Assembly: GCA_032718565.1 (NCBI GenBank)
Contig: JAVGVS010000700.1
Coordinates: 62,001-126,000 of the forward strand
From: Distichodus sexfasciatus
Taxonomy: Eukaryota > Chordata > Actinopteri > Characiformes > Distichodontidae
Direction: 5' to 3'
Length of the DNA stretch: 64,000 nucleotides
The notes under the pieces are model-generated. The model did no database searches. It saw only the letters and a program-made list of their open reading frames with translations, and was not told where the DNA came from. Below are positions 12,381-24,700 of the stretch, piece by piece. Position numbers and translations under genes: made by a program. The stretch's first letter is position 1. Every line of letters begins with the position of its first letter.

Positions 12381-15300
12381 GCATTATAAGGGCCTCAGGT
12401 CACTAGCAAAATGCTTCCAATCACATTCATGAAAAATGTGCTTTACAAATGATAATATTAGCATTAAAGTTCAAAATTTCAGAATTACTTTAATTTTTAG
12501 CGAGACCCACTTTTGCTTTACATGCATTTTGTATTTGCAAATACTGTCCTCTCTTTCAGTCAACAAACTTTTTGTACTGCCTCTTTGTTGGTCAGCCTGA
12601 TTGCGGTCTGGACCAGTGTTTCAATAGTGACCTAGAAATAATGACCATAAATATTTCGTCGTAATAATTTTAATTTGCATTAAACTTCATTTGCCAGACT
12701 GAAATCACAAAATTCCAACTTCTCACACTATTGGCCCATACAATAGGTGTGTGTATATTCCAGTGAACTGGTTTGACTTTCTGTTTGTGTTTGTACATAA
12801 ACACTTGTTTTGCTCTGTTTGGGAATGTACAAAGCTAATAGGAGAGATTCTTCATCCCTGCGACACATTAAAAAGCGGCTGCTGTGGCGTGGGATAGAAA
12901 ATTTTTCAAATAATGTCTCAAAGCTAAACTGCCGGTCTGGAGTCAGATCTTTATCCTGCTCGTACAGCTCCAAAGGCCGGCAACGTAAAGGAGAGCTGAT
13001 CTGAGACCAGCACAGCTGCTCGGAGAGGGACCAGGAATACAGCTACGGCGGGTCTCAGAGCTGCAGAGAGCCTGATTAAATTAGAGTCCGGGGAGAGCGT
13101 CCGCTTTCAACCAAATCTCATTTCAGTCCTCCCTCCATCTCCCGCCGAGCCGCTAGACCTTGGAGTGAGGACGAAAGAGTGTGTGTGTGCGTAGAAGATG
13201 GAATGGGGACGGGTACAACACACACACACACACACACACACAGATACACAGTCAAAATGCGGGTTTTGATAGCTAGCAAAACTGAAAAGTTCGCTCACTT
13301 TCATATCTCCAAAACTCAATTACTCAAAATCGAGAGCATCTCCAGATCTTATCAGAGGGGATCTCCACCAATTTCCTCCATATAGCCAATGCATTCATCT
13401 AAATCAACACTCCTGTGCAGCAAATTAAGGAATTACAGCTATAGTTGATAAGGTCTGTAAACTGAGATCGATGATTACAATAAGGCCGGTTTGCCAGCGT
13501 GAGGTAAACTCCAGCTGCTCCGCTCCGTTTAGCTCGCCTGCTAATTTTTAGACAAAGGAATTCTACATGCATTACGAGGCAGACGTTTGGAGCTTTAGAA
13601 CTCAGCATGAAGCTTCTAGAGGAGATGAAGTATATGTTCAAAGTGAACATGAAAACAACCTAGTTTACCGACTGAAAAGAAGCTCTTAAATCACTTTAAT
13701 TTCTAGTACGAAAGTGTAGCAATGAGCTCTCCTGGAGGTCGAAACGGCTCTACGTGCTGCAAAAAAGGCTTCTCAAAAAAGTGAATGCATTAAACACACT
13801 GTCCTGACCAAACAGCTCACCCCACACACACAGGCTGGTTTAGCTACCTCTGAGAAGAGCCTACTTCGACAATTAACACATTATATTTCTCTCGTTTTAA
13901 TGAAAGCGGTGCACACAAAATGTCGTCACGCAAAAAAAAAAAAAAACCCTCCAAGAGAAAACTGGGTCCTCACAAATACCTACAAACGTGCCCACTCATA
14001 CACACTCTCTTTCTAAGTTAACACTTTAGGAAAGAACAGCACTTAACATTTCACAGGGTGCAATCTCACTAAACGCTGCGTGTCTCCGCGCTGACGGCTC
14101 CGTTTTGTACGCGCCGTCTCCCACCTGATATTAAGGCCGCTTTAATCTGCGCTCCGCTTCCAGTCCCGCCCCGCCACCGGCGTGTCATTCAGCACAATGG
14201 AGGCTTTCAATGAGGCCAATTTCTCCACAAAGCTGCAGCGACTCGGAGCCTCCCGCGGAGCCCAAAACCTACAACCGAGCCGCGGCGCGCCAGCGTTCAC
14301 ACGCGCTCTTAAAGGCGGTGAACCGGCGCAGGAAACTTCACGAGGAACCGCTTCTGACGACGCCGTTGATCCGCAATTTTTAACAGGCGAAATGCAAGAA
14401 AAAAATCCTGTGGTGATAAGAGTTCTGAAAATGTGTGCTTAGGTACTAAAACGGTGCTGAAATAATACTTAGTTGCAAGTTAAAGTATTGGCGTTAAAAA
14501 GTACTTCAGTAAAAGTACAAATACTCTTCTCAAAAACTACTCAGATTACTTACTTTGTAGACGTTGAAATTTATTAAATTTCGTTTTTTGGTCAAATTTC
14601 TTTGTGAAGTCAAGTTTGAAAAATGGTCTCACTAAAATGACATGGCTAATCTGGAGACTAACAATCATATGCCGGTCAAACACCTGAATATTCAAATTGT
14701 ATGTGTACTAGGTAATGAAATGTCATTTTAGTAGCGAAGCAATTACTTACTTTAAATTGTATTCAAGTACAAATCAGTTACAGACTTAATATACTCAGAG
14801 TATCCGAAAAACGACTTAATTACATTAACCTAAGTAGTTGTGATCCGCTAATTCCACCCCTAAAAAAGTAATCAATAAAAAGTAGTAATTGTGTATTTTT
14901 GCAGGTCTGTTTGTGCACCTTCACCCAGCTTGTCTAAACCAGCTTGAACCACGCGTGTTGCTGGTCAGTATGTCAGTCTTAACACATCTTCAAATTATAT
15001 AAGTTTAAGCAGAGCCTTAATGATGAAAAACTTGAGTTACTAAAAGCAAGGCAACCACAATGAGCACAATAATATCAAATGAATGACTATTGCTTCCATT
15101 TTTTTTTCCACTTTTCAATAAATCCTGTTTATGACGCCCCTCGGTAAACAGCACTGCCGATAATTACGTGTCCGTGTCTACAAAGGCGACAAGATTTGCA
15201 AGCAAAAATCACTCTGCGACTTGCTTTGTGAATAACTCACCAAACCACTGCCTTTTGCGTTGGAGAAATAGAAAAGAACTCGATTCACACTCGTTTAAAA

Positions 15301-16139
15301 TAAGTTTTGAACAGTCGAGTCCAAGCCTCTTTTTTTGAGGTTAGGGATGTGCAGGAAAGTGGAGCACCTCCCTCCATAGCACCGGCTATGCTGAGTGTGT
15401 GTACAGCAGCGCACACCTGCAACAATCAAGAGCTTTGCGCTCCGCGTTCCAGGTATAACACGGTGACAATCTCCATAAATCACGCAGCCGCCTCACGGGA
15501 AATGAAAAATGTCTCCAGCGGCTCGAGTTTTCAGCGCGTCCGCATTCCAAATCCCCCAGATCAAGATGCTGAGCGTAGACAACTCAACATCGCCATCTAA
15601 TGGCGTGGAAAACACTTTTGCAGTTTTTTCCAATTCAAAAGTTGAATTATGCTACAACAATAACAATAATAATAATAACTCGAATAATAGGCAAGAAGTT
15701 TGGCTCATGAGCTATCCATGCAAAATGACCTTTCCTCATCAAACCAAAATTCTGTACCCTCTTGAGTTTACAAGCATATAAACTCAAATCTCTTGCGTTC
15801 GTATCAGATGATCAGGAGCCATTTAATTCTGTAAATGAAATAATGAAAGTTAGGGTTAAAGTAGTAAAACAGCTACAGTTTACTAGGTTGAATCATTTAG
15901 TGTTAGCAGTTTGGTAAGCATTGAAATCTTGAATACGTTTGTGTCGACATTATCTATGACTACATGCACACCAGATGAACTTACATAAATAAAGCAACCA
16001 GAATAATGTCTTATTTCTGTACCAGACATATCTAATCCCAGGTACAAAAATGCAGTCACCAATAAATCCTGTCGCTACCTACGCAATGTGACCAGGAAAA
16101 CACTGAAAACACCAGACAGCACATTGTTTTCCACTGTGG
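12381..16139. other. Mostly unique non-coding block left of ccnt2
   Basis: No gene recognised. It contains a (CA)n run at about 13,217-13,242, a CpG-richer segment at about 14,060-14,360, and a CTCF-like GCCATCTAATGG at 15,592-15,603. Open frames of 60-97 codons here show no family resemblance. Confidence 0.45.
13217..13242. repeat. (CA)n microsatellite
   Basis: Uninterrupted CA repeats following GGGTACAA. Confidence 0.85.
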
Positions 16140-16145
16140 TTTATT
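16140..16145 (-). terminator. Candidate poly(A) signal of ccnt2
   Basis: AATAAA on the minus strand, followed within about 40 bases by GT-rich sequence (TGTGCTGTCTGGTGTTTTC). It is the best-placed canonical signal downstream of the ccnt2 stop. Confidence 0.5.
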
Positions 16146-17826
16146 AGGTAATCGTCCAACATCATCAGTTTTGTCTGAACTTCAAGGCTACTACAAAGAA
16201 CTGTGGCATTGAACAGGGAACCAAAAGAAAAAAAGAAAAAAAAAAAAAGAAATCACTTCACAGCGAAGAGAAAAACCCCAAACTTCTCTTGAAGCACTGT
16301 AATAGTATTGGGTACACTGAGGCACTGCCTTTGGCGTCAAGCTGTTGGTCCCTTGGGGGCGTTGGAGAGGAAGTCTCTCCACTGACCCGAGGACAGTTCT
16401 GCCGCTTTTCAGACGTCAGGCAGGGGGGATCTGGCCCTGCGTCAGAGTTCAAACGGCCACTTCGCCCTTCGAGCTTCATGCGGAGGTCAAAGCCACTGTG
16501 TAAGCCAGAGCGCTAATTGAGATTTCTTAATAATTCATATCTTATTCATAGAATTCCAGAAACAGCACTCTTACAGCGAAAAGCTCTGCACCCGTTCAAG
16601 ATACAGGATGAAATATGAAGTGATCTGAGCAGGCGTGATGGTTAAGTCAAGGATGTGTACTAAGGGCCGATTAAGCCTAGTCTTGGAGAAACTGACAAGC
16701 AAAACACCGGGCTTGTGATTTCGAAAAAAAGGCTCTTCGGGGGAGCCGAGGTGGGCCTTACATGACCCTGGCCTGGCAGATCACTCACAAATTCAGAAAA
16801 AAGGTACTTTACAGAGACATTTTCACTGAATCTGACCGTGGAGGACACAAAACCAAAACAATTTTACTGCTCAATTAAACATGCGTAGGAACCGCCGTAA
16901 GGACTTCAACCCACAATCAAAAATGAAAAATAACTGGTTGCAGAACTACAGCTCCCGCTCTCCTCTGTTCCTGCTCTATTCACCCCTCACCGAGGCTCGC
17001 TGGCTTCCATGCGTCAGTTTAAAGGGTCATGAGGTAGGAGGGTAGGGAAAAGGAAAGCCAACGCAAGTTTTAAGAAAAGGCCCAGAGGACCAAGGAACCA
17101 CTAAGAAGGAGGGACACGCAGTCAAGCAAAAACGACTGCAGTCACTCCAACACTACAGAGGTAAAGGCAGGAGATGTCCGAGCCGTGCGATACGAGGAAG
17201 TTTCACTGGGGATCCAACGTTTCCGAGGGTCAAAAAGCGGAAGAGGACGCCACAGTCAGGAGTCCCATCAAATCAGAGGCGCCGGCGTTCTACATTCCCA
17301 CATAGATATGTTTATAGATGTAATGTTACACATTTAAGCATCTCCAAACCTGAGCATTATGAGAATTATATTCTAACAGATATATATATATATTTTTTAA
17401 AGAGAGGGGGACAAAAGAGTGAACATTTAACCGCACCTCCCGAATGTAAAGTCGACAAGTCTTTCGTAAATTCTTTTCATCCCTTTGATTAAAAACAAAT
17501 CAAGTTTACAACACATATACGGAACCATTTCATCAACGATTTGTCATCTCCTCTTTATCCATCACAACAGCCAGAATGAAAACGGAATTACAGTACACAT
17601 AGATTTCACAGGCTGTTTCATCTCGTAGGAAGTTTAGACTGAATATTCGGAATACTACACTTTCCACTTTTTTTCTTTCATTTTTTGTGTAGAGCAACAT
17701 ATCATGGTTAAATTAAGAGGTGAATATGAAATGTAACGGACTGGTTGATCCTAACATAAAATAGTCCTTAAAAATCTTTTTTGCAGGTTTCCCCCCCACA
17801 TAAAACAATCTTTGCGTGTCTATGGT
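16140..17826 (-). other. ccnt2: ccnt2 3' untranslated region (predicted)
   Basis: About 1.7 kb of mainly unique sequence after the stop codon with no transposon recognised. The first AATAAA I found downstream on the minus strand is at 16,145-16,140, followed by a GT-rich stretch as expected after a cleavage site. The boundary is inferred; transcripts would settle it. Confidence 0.55.
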
Positions 17827-18780
17827 TTAATAGTTCATATTGTGTGCATTGAGCAGGGAATCGAGCATGTTGAAGGTGTCCGTGTAGTCCATGTGCTGCC
17901 CGTTCAGGCACAGAGAGGCTCCGCCCTCCGAACTCTGCCCATCCCCTTGCCTCCTGTCAATCTTCCCCAGCTGGGCATGGCCCATGGGTTGGCTGACAGG
18001 CACCGGGGCGGGGGCAGAGTGGCTCTTGGAGGAGCGGTGGCTTTTGTGGTGGCCACCGTGTGCGTGAGAGTGTGACGTGTCGTGTTTGGGCGCCCGGTGC
18101 GACGAGTGCTCCCTGTGTTTCTCTCGGCCCGCGCGAGGGCTGTGTCTACTCTTACCGCCGCTCTCCGAAACCTTAATCTTCATCTTCAGCTCCTCCTGGC
18201 TGGCGCTGCCGTTCTCCGCCGAGGAAGAGGACGACGAGGGGTGGTGGCGTTTTAGGGAACCGCTCTTCCCCACCCGCTCCTGTCCCGACTGGCCGTATTT
18301 GGTGCGAGTGGCCGAGGAGGATAAGGAGGAGGAGGACGACGACGACGACGAAGACGTTGCGGCGGCAGAGGAGGCCGACGCTTCGGGTATCAGGTGCGGG
18401 TGTTTGCGGTGGAGTTCGCTCTCATCGTTGTGCCGGCGGCGCTGCAGGAGCTCGGCCGCTTGCTTCTCGCGGTACTTCTCGAGAGACAGTTTGTTGGGGG
18501 GAGCCGGGGCTGGGCAGTGAGCGTGCTTGGTGACCGGCATGCTGTAGGCATCGGGTTGGCTGCTTGGGCCGAAGCCGAAGGTGGAGCCCAAGTTCGACAG
18601 GCCGTTAATGGTGAGCGCGCTGCTGTCCAGCGGGAACGAGGTGGAGGGTTCCGTGAAGACACCGGCCCGGAGATCAGTCTTGCTGTCCAACAACAGGCTT
18701 TCGTGGCTCATCGTAGGATTCTGGAAGTTACTGTCCAATGTTTGGCCTTCTGTTTTTGACCTTTTCGCAGCTTGTGTAGC
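17827..18780 (-). CDS. ccnt2: ccnt2 coding exon 9 (C-terminal tail)
   Basis: 954 nt including the TAA stop at 17,829-17,827. It begins ATQAAKRSKTEG after acceptor TTGTAG and carries the whole disordered tail. The His-rich tract contains HSHAHGGHHKSHRSSKSH; His-rich tracts of cyclin T are known to engage the Pol II CTD and promote condensates. The tail ends HMDYTDTFNMLDSLL followed by NAHNMNY. The polyserine codons make a low-complexity run on both strands, which explains the open but meaningless antisense frames here. Confidence 0.95.
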   Translation of the reverse strand, partial: ATQAAKRSKTEGQTLDSNFQNPTMSHESLLLDSKTDLRAGVFTEPSTSFPLDSSALTINGLSNLGSTFGFGPSSQPDAYSMPVTKHAHCPAPAPPNKLSLEKYREKQAAELLQRRRHNDESELHRKHPHLIPEASASSAAATSSSSSSSSSSLSSSATRTKYGQSGQERVGKSGSLKRHHPSSSSSSAENGSASQEELKMKIKVSESGGKSRHSPRAGREKHREHSSHRAPKHDTSHSHAHGGHHKSHRSSKSHSAPAPVPVSQPMGHAQLGKIDRRQGDGQSSEGGASLCLNGQHMDYTDTFNMLDSLLNAHNMNY

Positions 18781-21700
18781 CTACAAAAATGTGTGCAAAA
18801 TACAACCCTTAGTCTGCCAATCTAATTTCATGTCGATTTGCTTAGAACAGTGGCTCCCAGGCCTTTTCTTTTATAGATAATACTGTTTAAACCACCCAAT
18901 GTGTCGTTCTGTACACCGGGGGATTTCCTCTCACCAACTTCTTTATTTGGACCTTTCAGCCTCTCTTCCGATTTATAATGATGTATCAGACGAGCTTCCG
19001 CCTCTACATTCCAAAATTACGCGGACACGATGAACAGGTCACTTTTAAAGGATTTCAGACATGTTCTGAGTATAATTGTGCCACATATAAACCAGGCTTG
19101 AGTTAGATAAACATCTGCACCGGCAGTACCAGTGCTAGTTTGGGGCAAACTTAACATTTCCACATTAAACGTAACATTTTCTCAAAATTGCATTTCTGCA
19201 TAAAAATGGCTTTAAAACTCAACGCCTTTCCTGGATGTAAAAAAGCAAACAAACCTAAAGCTGGAACATTTGATCAAATCAACTGTAAGACTGCCTTCTT
19301 GGGTCATTTTTAACATCACTCACTTGCCTTGGGAACCACTGGTTTAACGTCATCTAGTGAAAAGAAAGGGTCACATACCCGCCAGTTTCTGATTCTTTTT
19401 AATCTGCTGGGCGTTTTCTCCAAAATCTGTAGGAACTCATGTGTCAGCTCTAAACCCAAAGAAGAAAAGATGGCTGCTTAGAGGCAGAGTACATTAAAAA
19501 GAAAAGACGGATTTTAGTATAAAGGGAAAACGGAGGCGAGACTGACGGTCCAGCAGCTGCAGCGTGACTGTGGGGTCCAAGTACTCCCACCAGTGCTTGC
19601 CATCCGACGAGATGGGGATCTCCCAGTTGGACCACTTGCAGGCCAGGTGGATGCACACACACGCCACCACCGTGGGCTTGTACTGCAGGCAGAATGTGGT
19701 CAGATGCAGACTGCAAAGAGAAAGAAAGGACACACGAAGACAGGGAGAAGACATGATTACAGGGCGGCACGCCACGTCCCTCACGGCACAGGATAAATTA
19801 GGAGAATTAATGCAAAGGTGAGCTTCATATGTGAAGCTAGGGCTGGGCAATACGATCTCAAATCAATATCGTGATTAACTGAACATTTAACCTCGATTAC
19901 AGTTAATGAACAACTGTCTTTGTCCATTGGTAAGATCTGTACTGTAAAAATGCTCGACTAATAAAGCTGGGATATTTTTCTAAGGAAAGAGTGCATATCT
20001 TTGACTTTTAAAGAACTGAGGGAAACACAGATACATGCGGGGGGAGGGTATTAACAGAATTATTTGTAAAAGAACGCTAAAAAAAAGAGAATATTTACAA
20101 ACAGCTGCAATAACAGTCATGGGCAAGACAGTCACAATTGGAGGTTCGGAATAACAGTGCTGATTAAAGTTTTCATTGAGTGCCCAGCCCCCATGTGAAA
20201 TCAGTTGGATTTGCTAAATGCTTGAGATCTCTTTGGACAGAAAGTGTTGAGGGAAAAAAAAGAAAAGAAAAAAAAGAAACAAAAAAAAAAGTAAAATACG
20301 AAGACAGAACACTGTCTCCACACTCCATACCTACACAGGGATTATCATGGTGCCAGTTAACTGCATACCAACATAACTTGTACATTAAATGGGGTGAAAA
20401 AAGACAATCAGCAGCAAATGGGAAACCACCCTAATAGCAATACGGCCAACAGCATTTACAGACCAGCACTCAAACTGAGATGATTTACATTCAATTACAA
20501 AAATATACAAAACATTGGCAAACACACAATATGGACAAAAGTATTGGGGCACCTGGCCATTCAGACAGCACAATATAAATCCATAGACATAACAGCTTCG
20601 GCTGTACGAAAGACCATTTGTGAGGTGATACAGTGATGTTGGATGAGAAGGCCTGGCTCACACTGTTCATTCCAGTTGATCCCAAAGGTACTGGATGGGG
20701 TTTGGGTCTTTATGGACTCGGGGACAGTGATAAAGGAGCAGAAAAGGTCCTAAACTGTTCCCACTAAGCACATACAGTATAAAGCATTAAGGTTTCACTT
20801 CACTGGAAACAAGAGGTCTAGCCCAATCCTGGCAAAACAACCCCCATACCATTATTTCTCCTCAGATTTTTGGGGCAGTGGTAGTGTAACGGGTTAGGGA
20901 GCAGCTCCTGTGATCAGACGGTCACCGCTTCAAATCACAGCCCGGAAAAGATTACACTAACGCCCCCGAGCACTGCTCTTACACAGATGACTCCCATGCT
21001 GTTGTGCTGCTGTGTTCACAAAGACCATCGCTCACTTTCATGCAGGTCACATTCTCAGAGTCAGACTTGTCCATCAGACTGCCAGACAGAAAAGTGTGAT
21101 TCATCACTCCATAGAATAACGTTTCCAAAGCTCCAGAGACTCTGAGAATGCTTTACGCCATTTCATTTCACGCTTGGCACTGATTTTACTTGGTGTGAGG
21201 GCCTGCGTGCTGCTCCTCATCCACGGAAACCAATTCCATGCAGCTCTCGATGCAAAGATTAGGAATTAGGTTTGAAATTCAGAGAGCTGGCGATTTTCAC
21301 ACGATACAGCTCATCAGCCCACGGCGGCCCTGCTGTGGCGCTTTGTGGTCCGCCACGTCGTGGATGAGATTCTGTGGTCTTGCTCCTGGCTTAATGCAAA
21401 GGCGGCACCCAGTGACCGTTTAACACTTGAGCTTTTCACAATGACACTTTCTTTCACAATCGTTTGTAAAGGAACACCACCTGGCCAGGTGCTTTATATC
21501 ATACAGCCTGATAAAGAAGCCTGTCCCAAAACTTTTGTCCATTTAGTGTATTTTCTAATTCTGATCAGGGATGCACCGATCTGCCCACGACAAAGACACA
21601 AAGGGGCGGTTTCCCAGAAAGAGATTAAGACTAGTCCTGGATTACAGAGTGCTTTGAATGGAGATTTTCCATTGAAAAAGAAATATAGTTCAGAACTAGT

Positions 21701-24700
21701 AGGGATTAAGACTAGTTCTGAACTATATTTCTTTTTCAATGGAAAATCTCCATTCAAAGCACTCTGTAATCCAGGACTAGTCTTAATCTCTTTCTGGGAA
21801 ACCACCCCATAGAGTTAAATCAATCAACACTAACAATGGGCTGATCTATTATGCTAAATTACTTGGTTTTAATGGTGTGAACTATGATTGAATTAACCAA
21901 GTTTGTTTGCATAACAAACCCTGCGTCTCGTGCTTTACCAAATTCTCATTTGATAGTTTTAAATGGAAACGTTAGTTCCTGACTAGTTTGTTGCTGCCAT
22001 AACTGGTTACACCTAATTTTCTGGTTAAGTTGCTGGTCCAGGATAATTTTAGAGAAAATAAATAAATAAATAAATGAATGAATGAATAAAAAAAATCAGT
22101 AAATGTGTTTAAATTAGGGATGCAGTATAAGTATCTGACTTATGCTTAGATTTGCCCAATATTTTCAGTCAATGGCGCGTTTGTTGAATTCAGGAAATGT
22201 AGTGCTTGTGTAGTCGCTTTCACGCTCACTCGACATGGCGTTGTTAAAAATGTCAGAGCTATGTTGTAATTTTGACAGCGAAGCGGAACTTTGGCAAGCA
22301 AAATATCTTATCTTTACGCAATCAACTCAGCCTTTTCTCACGCTCGACTCTGCTATCTTCAATTATCAGCATCAGCAGATATAAGCGTGACAAACACTGA
22401 ATATCGGTATCGGCTCTAATTCCCCATATAGTGCATCCCCGTTTTAAATGAAGCCTGATGTTGCTTTAAAAGAATGATTCCAGTCCTTCCACGATTTGAG
22501 GCATGGAGCTTACTAACGAAACATCATCAATACTCTGTATCGATCAATGCCCATAGATTAGGTATCTGTATTAAGACTGCAAAAAAACTGGACTGGTGCA
22601 TCCCTAACCCTGATTATCTGCATAATCCCAAGTTTTCCCATCTGTGCAACAACCTTAACCTAAACAAATCCACTGAGAGACTACTTTCACCGTTCGCCGC
22701 TGGCAAGAGAAAAAATTAGGTGTAATTACAAAAATAGTAAAGCACTGAGCTTTCTTTTATGTAGTTACAAGCTTAATTCTGACAAAAAAGGCACTCATTG
22801 TTTGAGAATAACAAAAAAAAAAAAGAAAAAAAAAAAGAACTGAGGTGATGTACTTACCGTCATAGTCTCTAAGTTTACACCCTTGCAACCATTAGCTGAT
22901 ATTCAGGCTACCAATTGAGTCATTAAGACCTATGCACTCTCAACCAAGCAATATTCAGCAGCACCTCTACACTTCACACAGTGCATTCAGCCCTCCGTGC
23001 CAACCTTTGGCCCTCGTACAATACACCGCACTGCACCGGGCTGCAGGGCGCCGCATTAGGGCAGCCCCGCGCCCTGGCGCAAGAGGGCGTTGGACACAGG
23101 AAGGAGAACCCTGCAGGACAGGAAGCTATAGGGTGCCATCGTAGTGCAATAAATACGGTCAGGGTAACAACCTGTTGGTAGCCATGAAATAGGACGTCTG
23201 GGCCAAGTCCTTGCTCGCTGTGGTGGCAAACAGAGAGAGAAACCCATTAGAATATGTTGTGATAGTAAGGCCACATGCTTCATGCCAGAACTGTACAGAC
23301 AATCTGCAAAATTTTACGACACAGAAAAACAGCTGTTTCAGGAGAAAGGAGAGATGTAAAGGTAAGTTAAAAAAAAAAAAAACAGTGGAAGCACCTACCT
23401 CGCACTAGCTGGGAACATCTCACAACATCAGTGTGTGGATGATCTATAGTAATCTCAAACCCTGAAATGACACAAAAGATTACATATAAGAAACAACTCT
23501 TGCATCCAGAATCTGCAATAATCTGTAAAAACTCTCTCTGAATAATTCCCTAAACTGAAGACACTACTGATGTAATAAACCAAGACAGATACTGTACCTG
23601 CGTCATAAACCTTAAAGTATGACTAGACAGGAATTACTAATCAGTAAGACACTATCACCTTAGTACACACTGTTAGATGTCACCTAGCAAAACATACTCA
23701 GTTACAACGACATAAAACATATGTACGAATGAGAGAATTTAATAACGTTGAAAATTTTGACTCACCAAGTGTCTGTAGCACTATTGTTTCTAGCAGTACC
23801 AACTCTTGGGCTTGTTGGAGGTATGCCTGCAGTTAAAGAACACAACAGTTACTCCACAAATGAGACTTACATATCAGTCACTGTATATCACTGTCGTCCA
23901 ACCTTTCGGTAGGACAACAAATGAACGGAGTTTGATCAGTTGCGTGTTCAATCAAAAGAAGCTTATACTAAGACTTTATGAGCTCCAGCTCTGGAATTAA
24001 AAAAAATTACTGTGTCTTACATTTTAATTAATAAAGACATGAAACTGTATTACAAACATGATCACTGAATTACTGCATTCAACGAGCCTGAAATTAGAGT
24101 ATTTGAATTCACCGACAGAAACTCCTCACACTGCAAGCTGCATGAAAAGCCAGCTTTCAGGATCATCCTCCAAATCAAACGGCCGGAACCACCTTTTTGC
24201 TTATATTTTAAGAATTTAAATCAGTGCAAGTCTCATCCAAACAAAATGATTCAACTCATTTATTTACCTGGATGCAGTAAGCAGGTAAATCCACATGCAC
24301 GTACAGCAAATTAGTTTTTCCTTTAGTCACTCGATAACACTCCACGGCCACCCAATACTGTCGAGTCACTCACCCCAAATGGAGAGATTCAGCGTGTATG
24401 CAGACGCAAAAATGAAGCAGCACAACTACATTTTTTTTTAAATACTCACATTGCTATTAGTATCCAGTGGAGGTTCTTGTGGGTTTAGACAGGCATGTGC
24501 CACCTTAATGACATGTTCAAGTTTCCGGGGTTGCTCTTCTACTTTAGCAGCCAAAAATAGCGCGGCGGGCGAGATGATCTAAACGAGGAGAAATCGAGTC
24601 ACTACTCAGCACTACTGCACACCAAATTTGATGACGGTTTTCTTCATACGTGATGTACACTTACATTTCGATGGAACTTCGTAAAGGAATTCAGCATATA

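Noticed and set aside
14182..14442. 86-codon plus-strand frame starting in a CpG-rich block
   Set aside because: No recognisable domain or splice continuation; composition explains the open frame.
18077..18759. Long plus-strand open frames opposite ccnt2 exon 9
   Set aside because: They are antisense shadows of the GC-rich, polyserine-coding exon and encode low-complexity acidic or Ala-rich strings.
21345..21812. Open frames of 103-155 codons on both strands
   Set aside because: They run through the Tc1-like remnant and the palindromic MITE; the two strands give the same peptide because of the palindrome.
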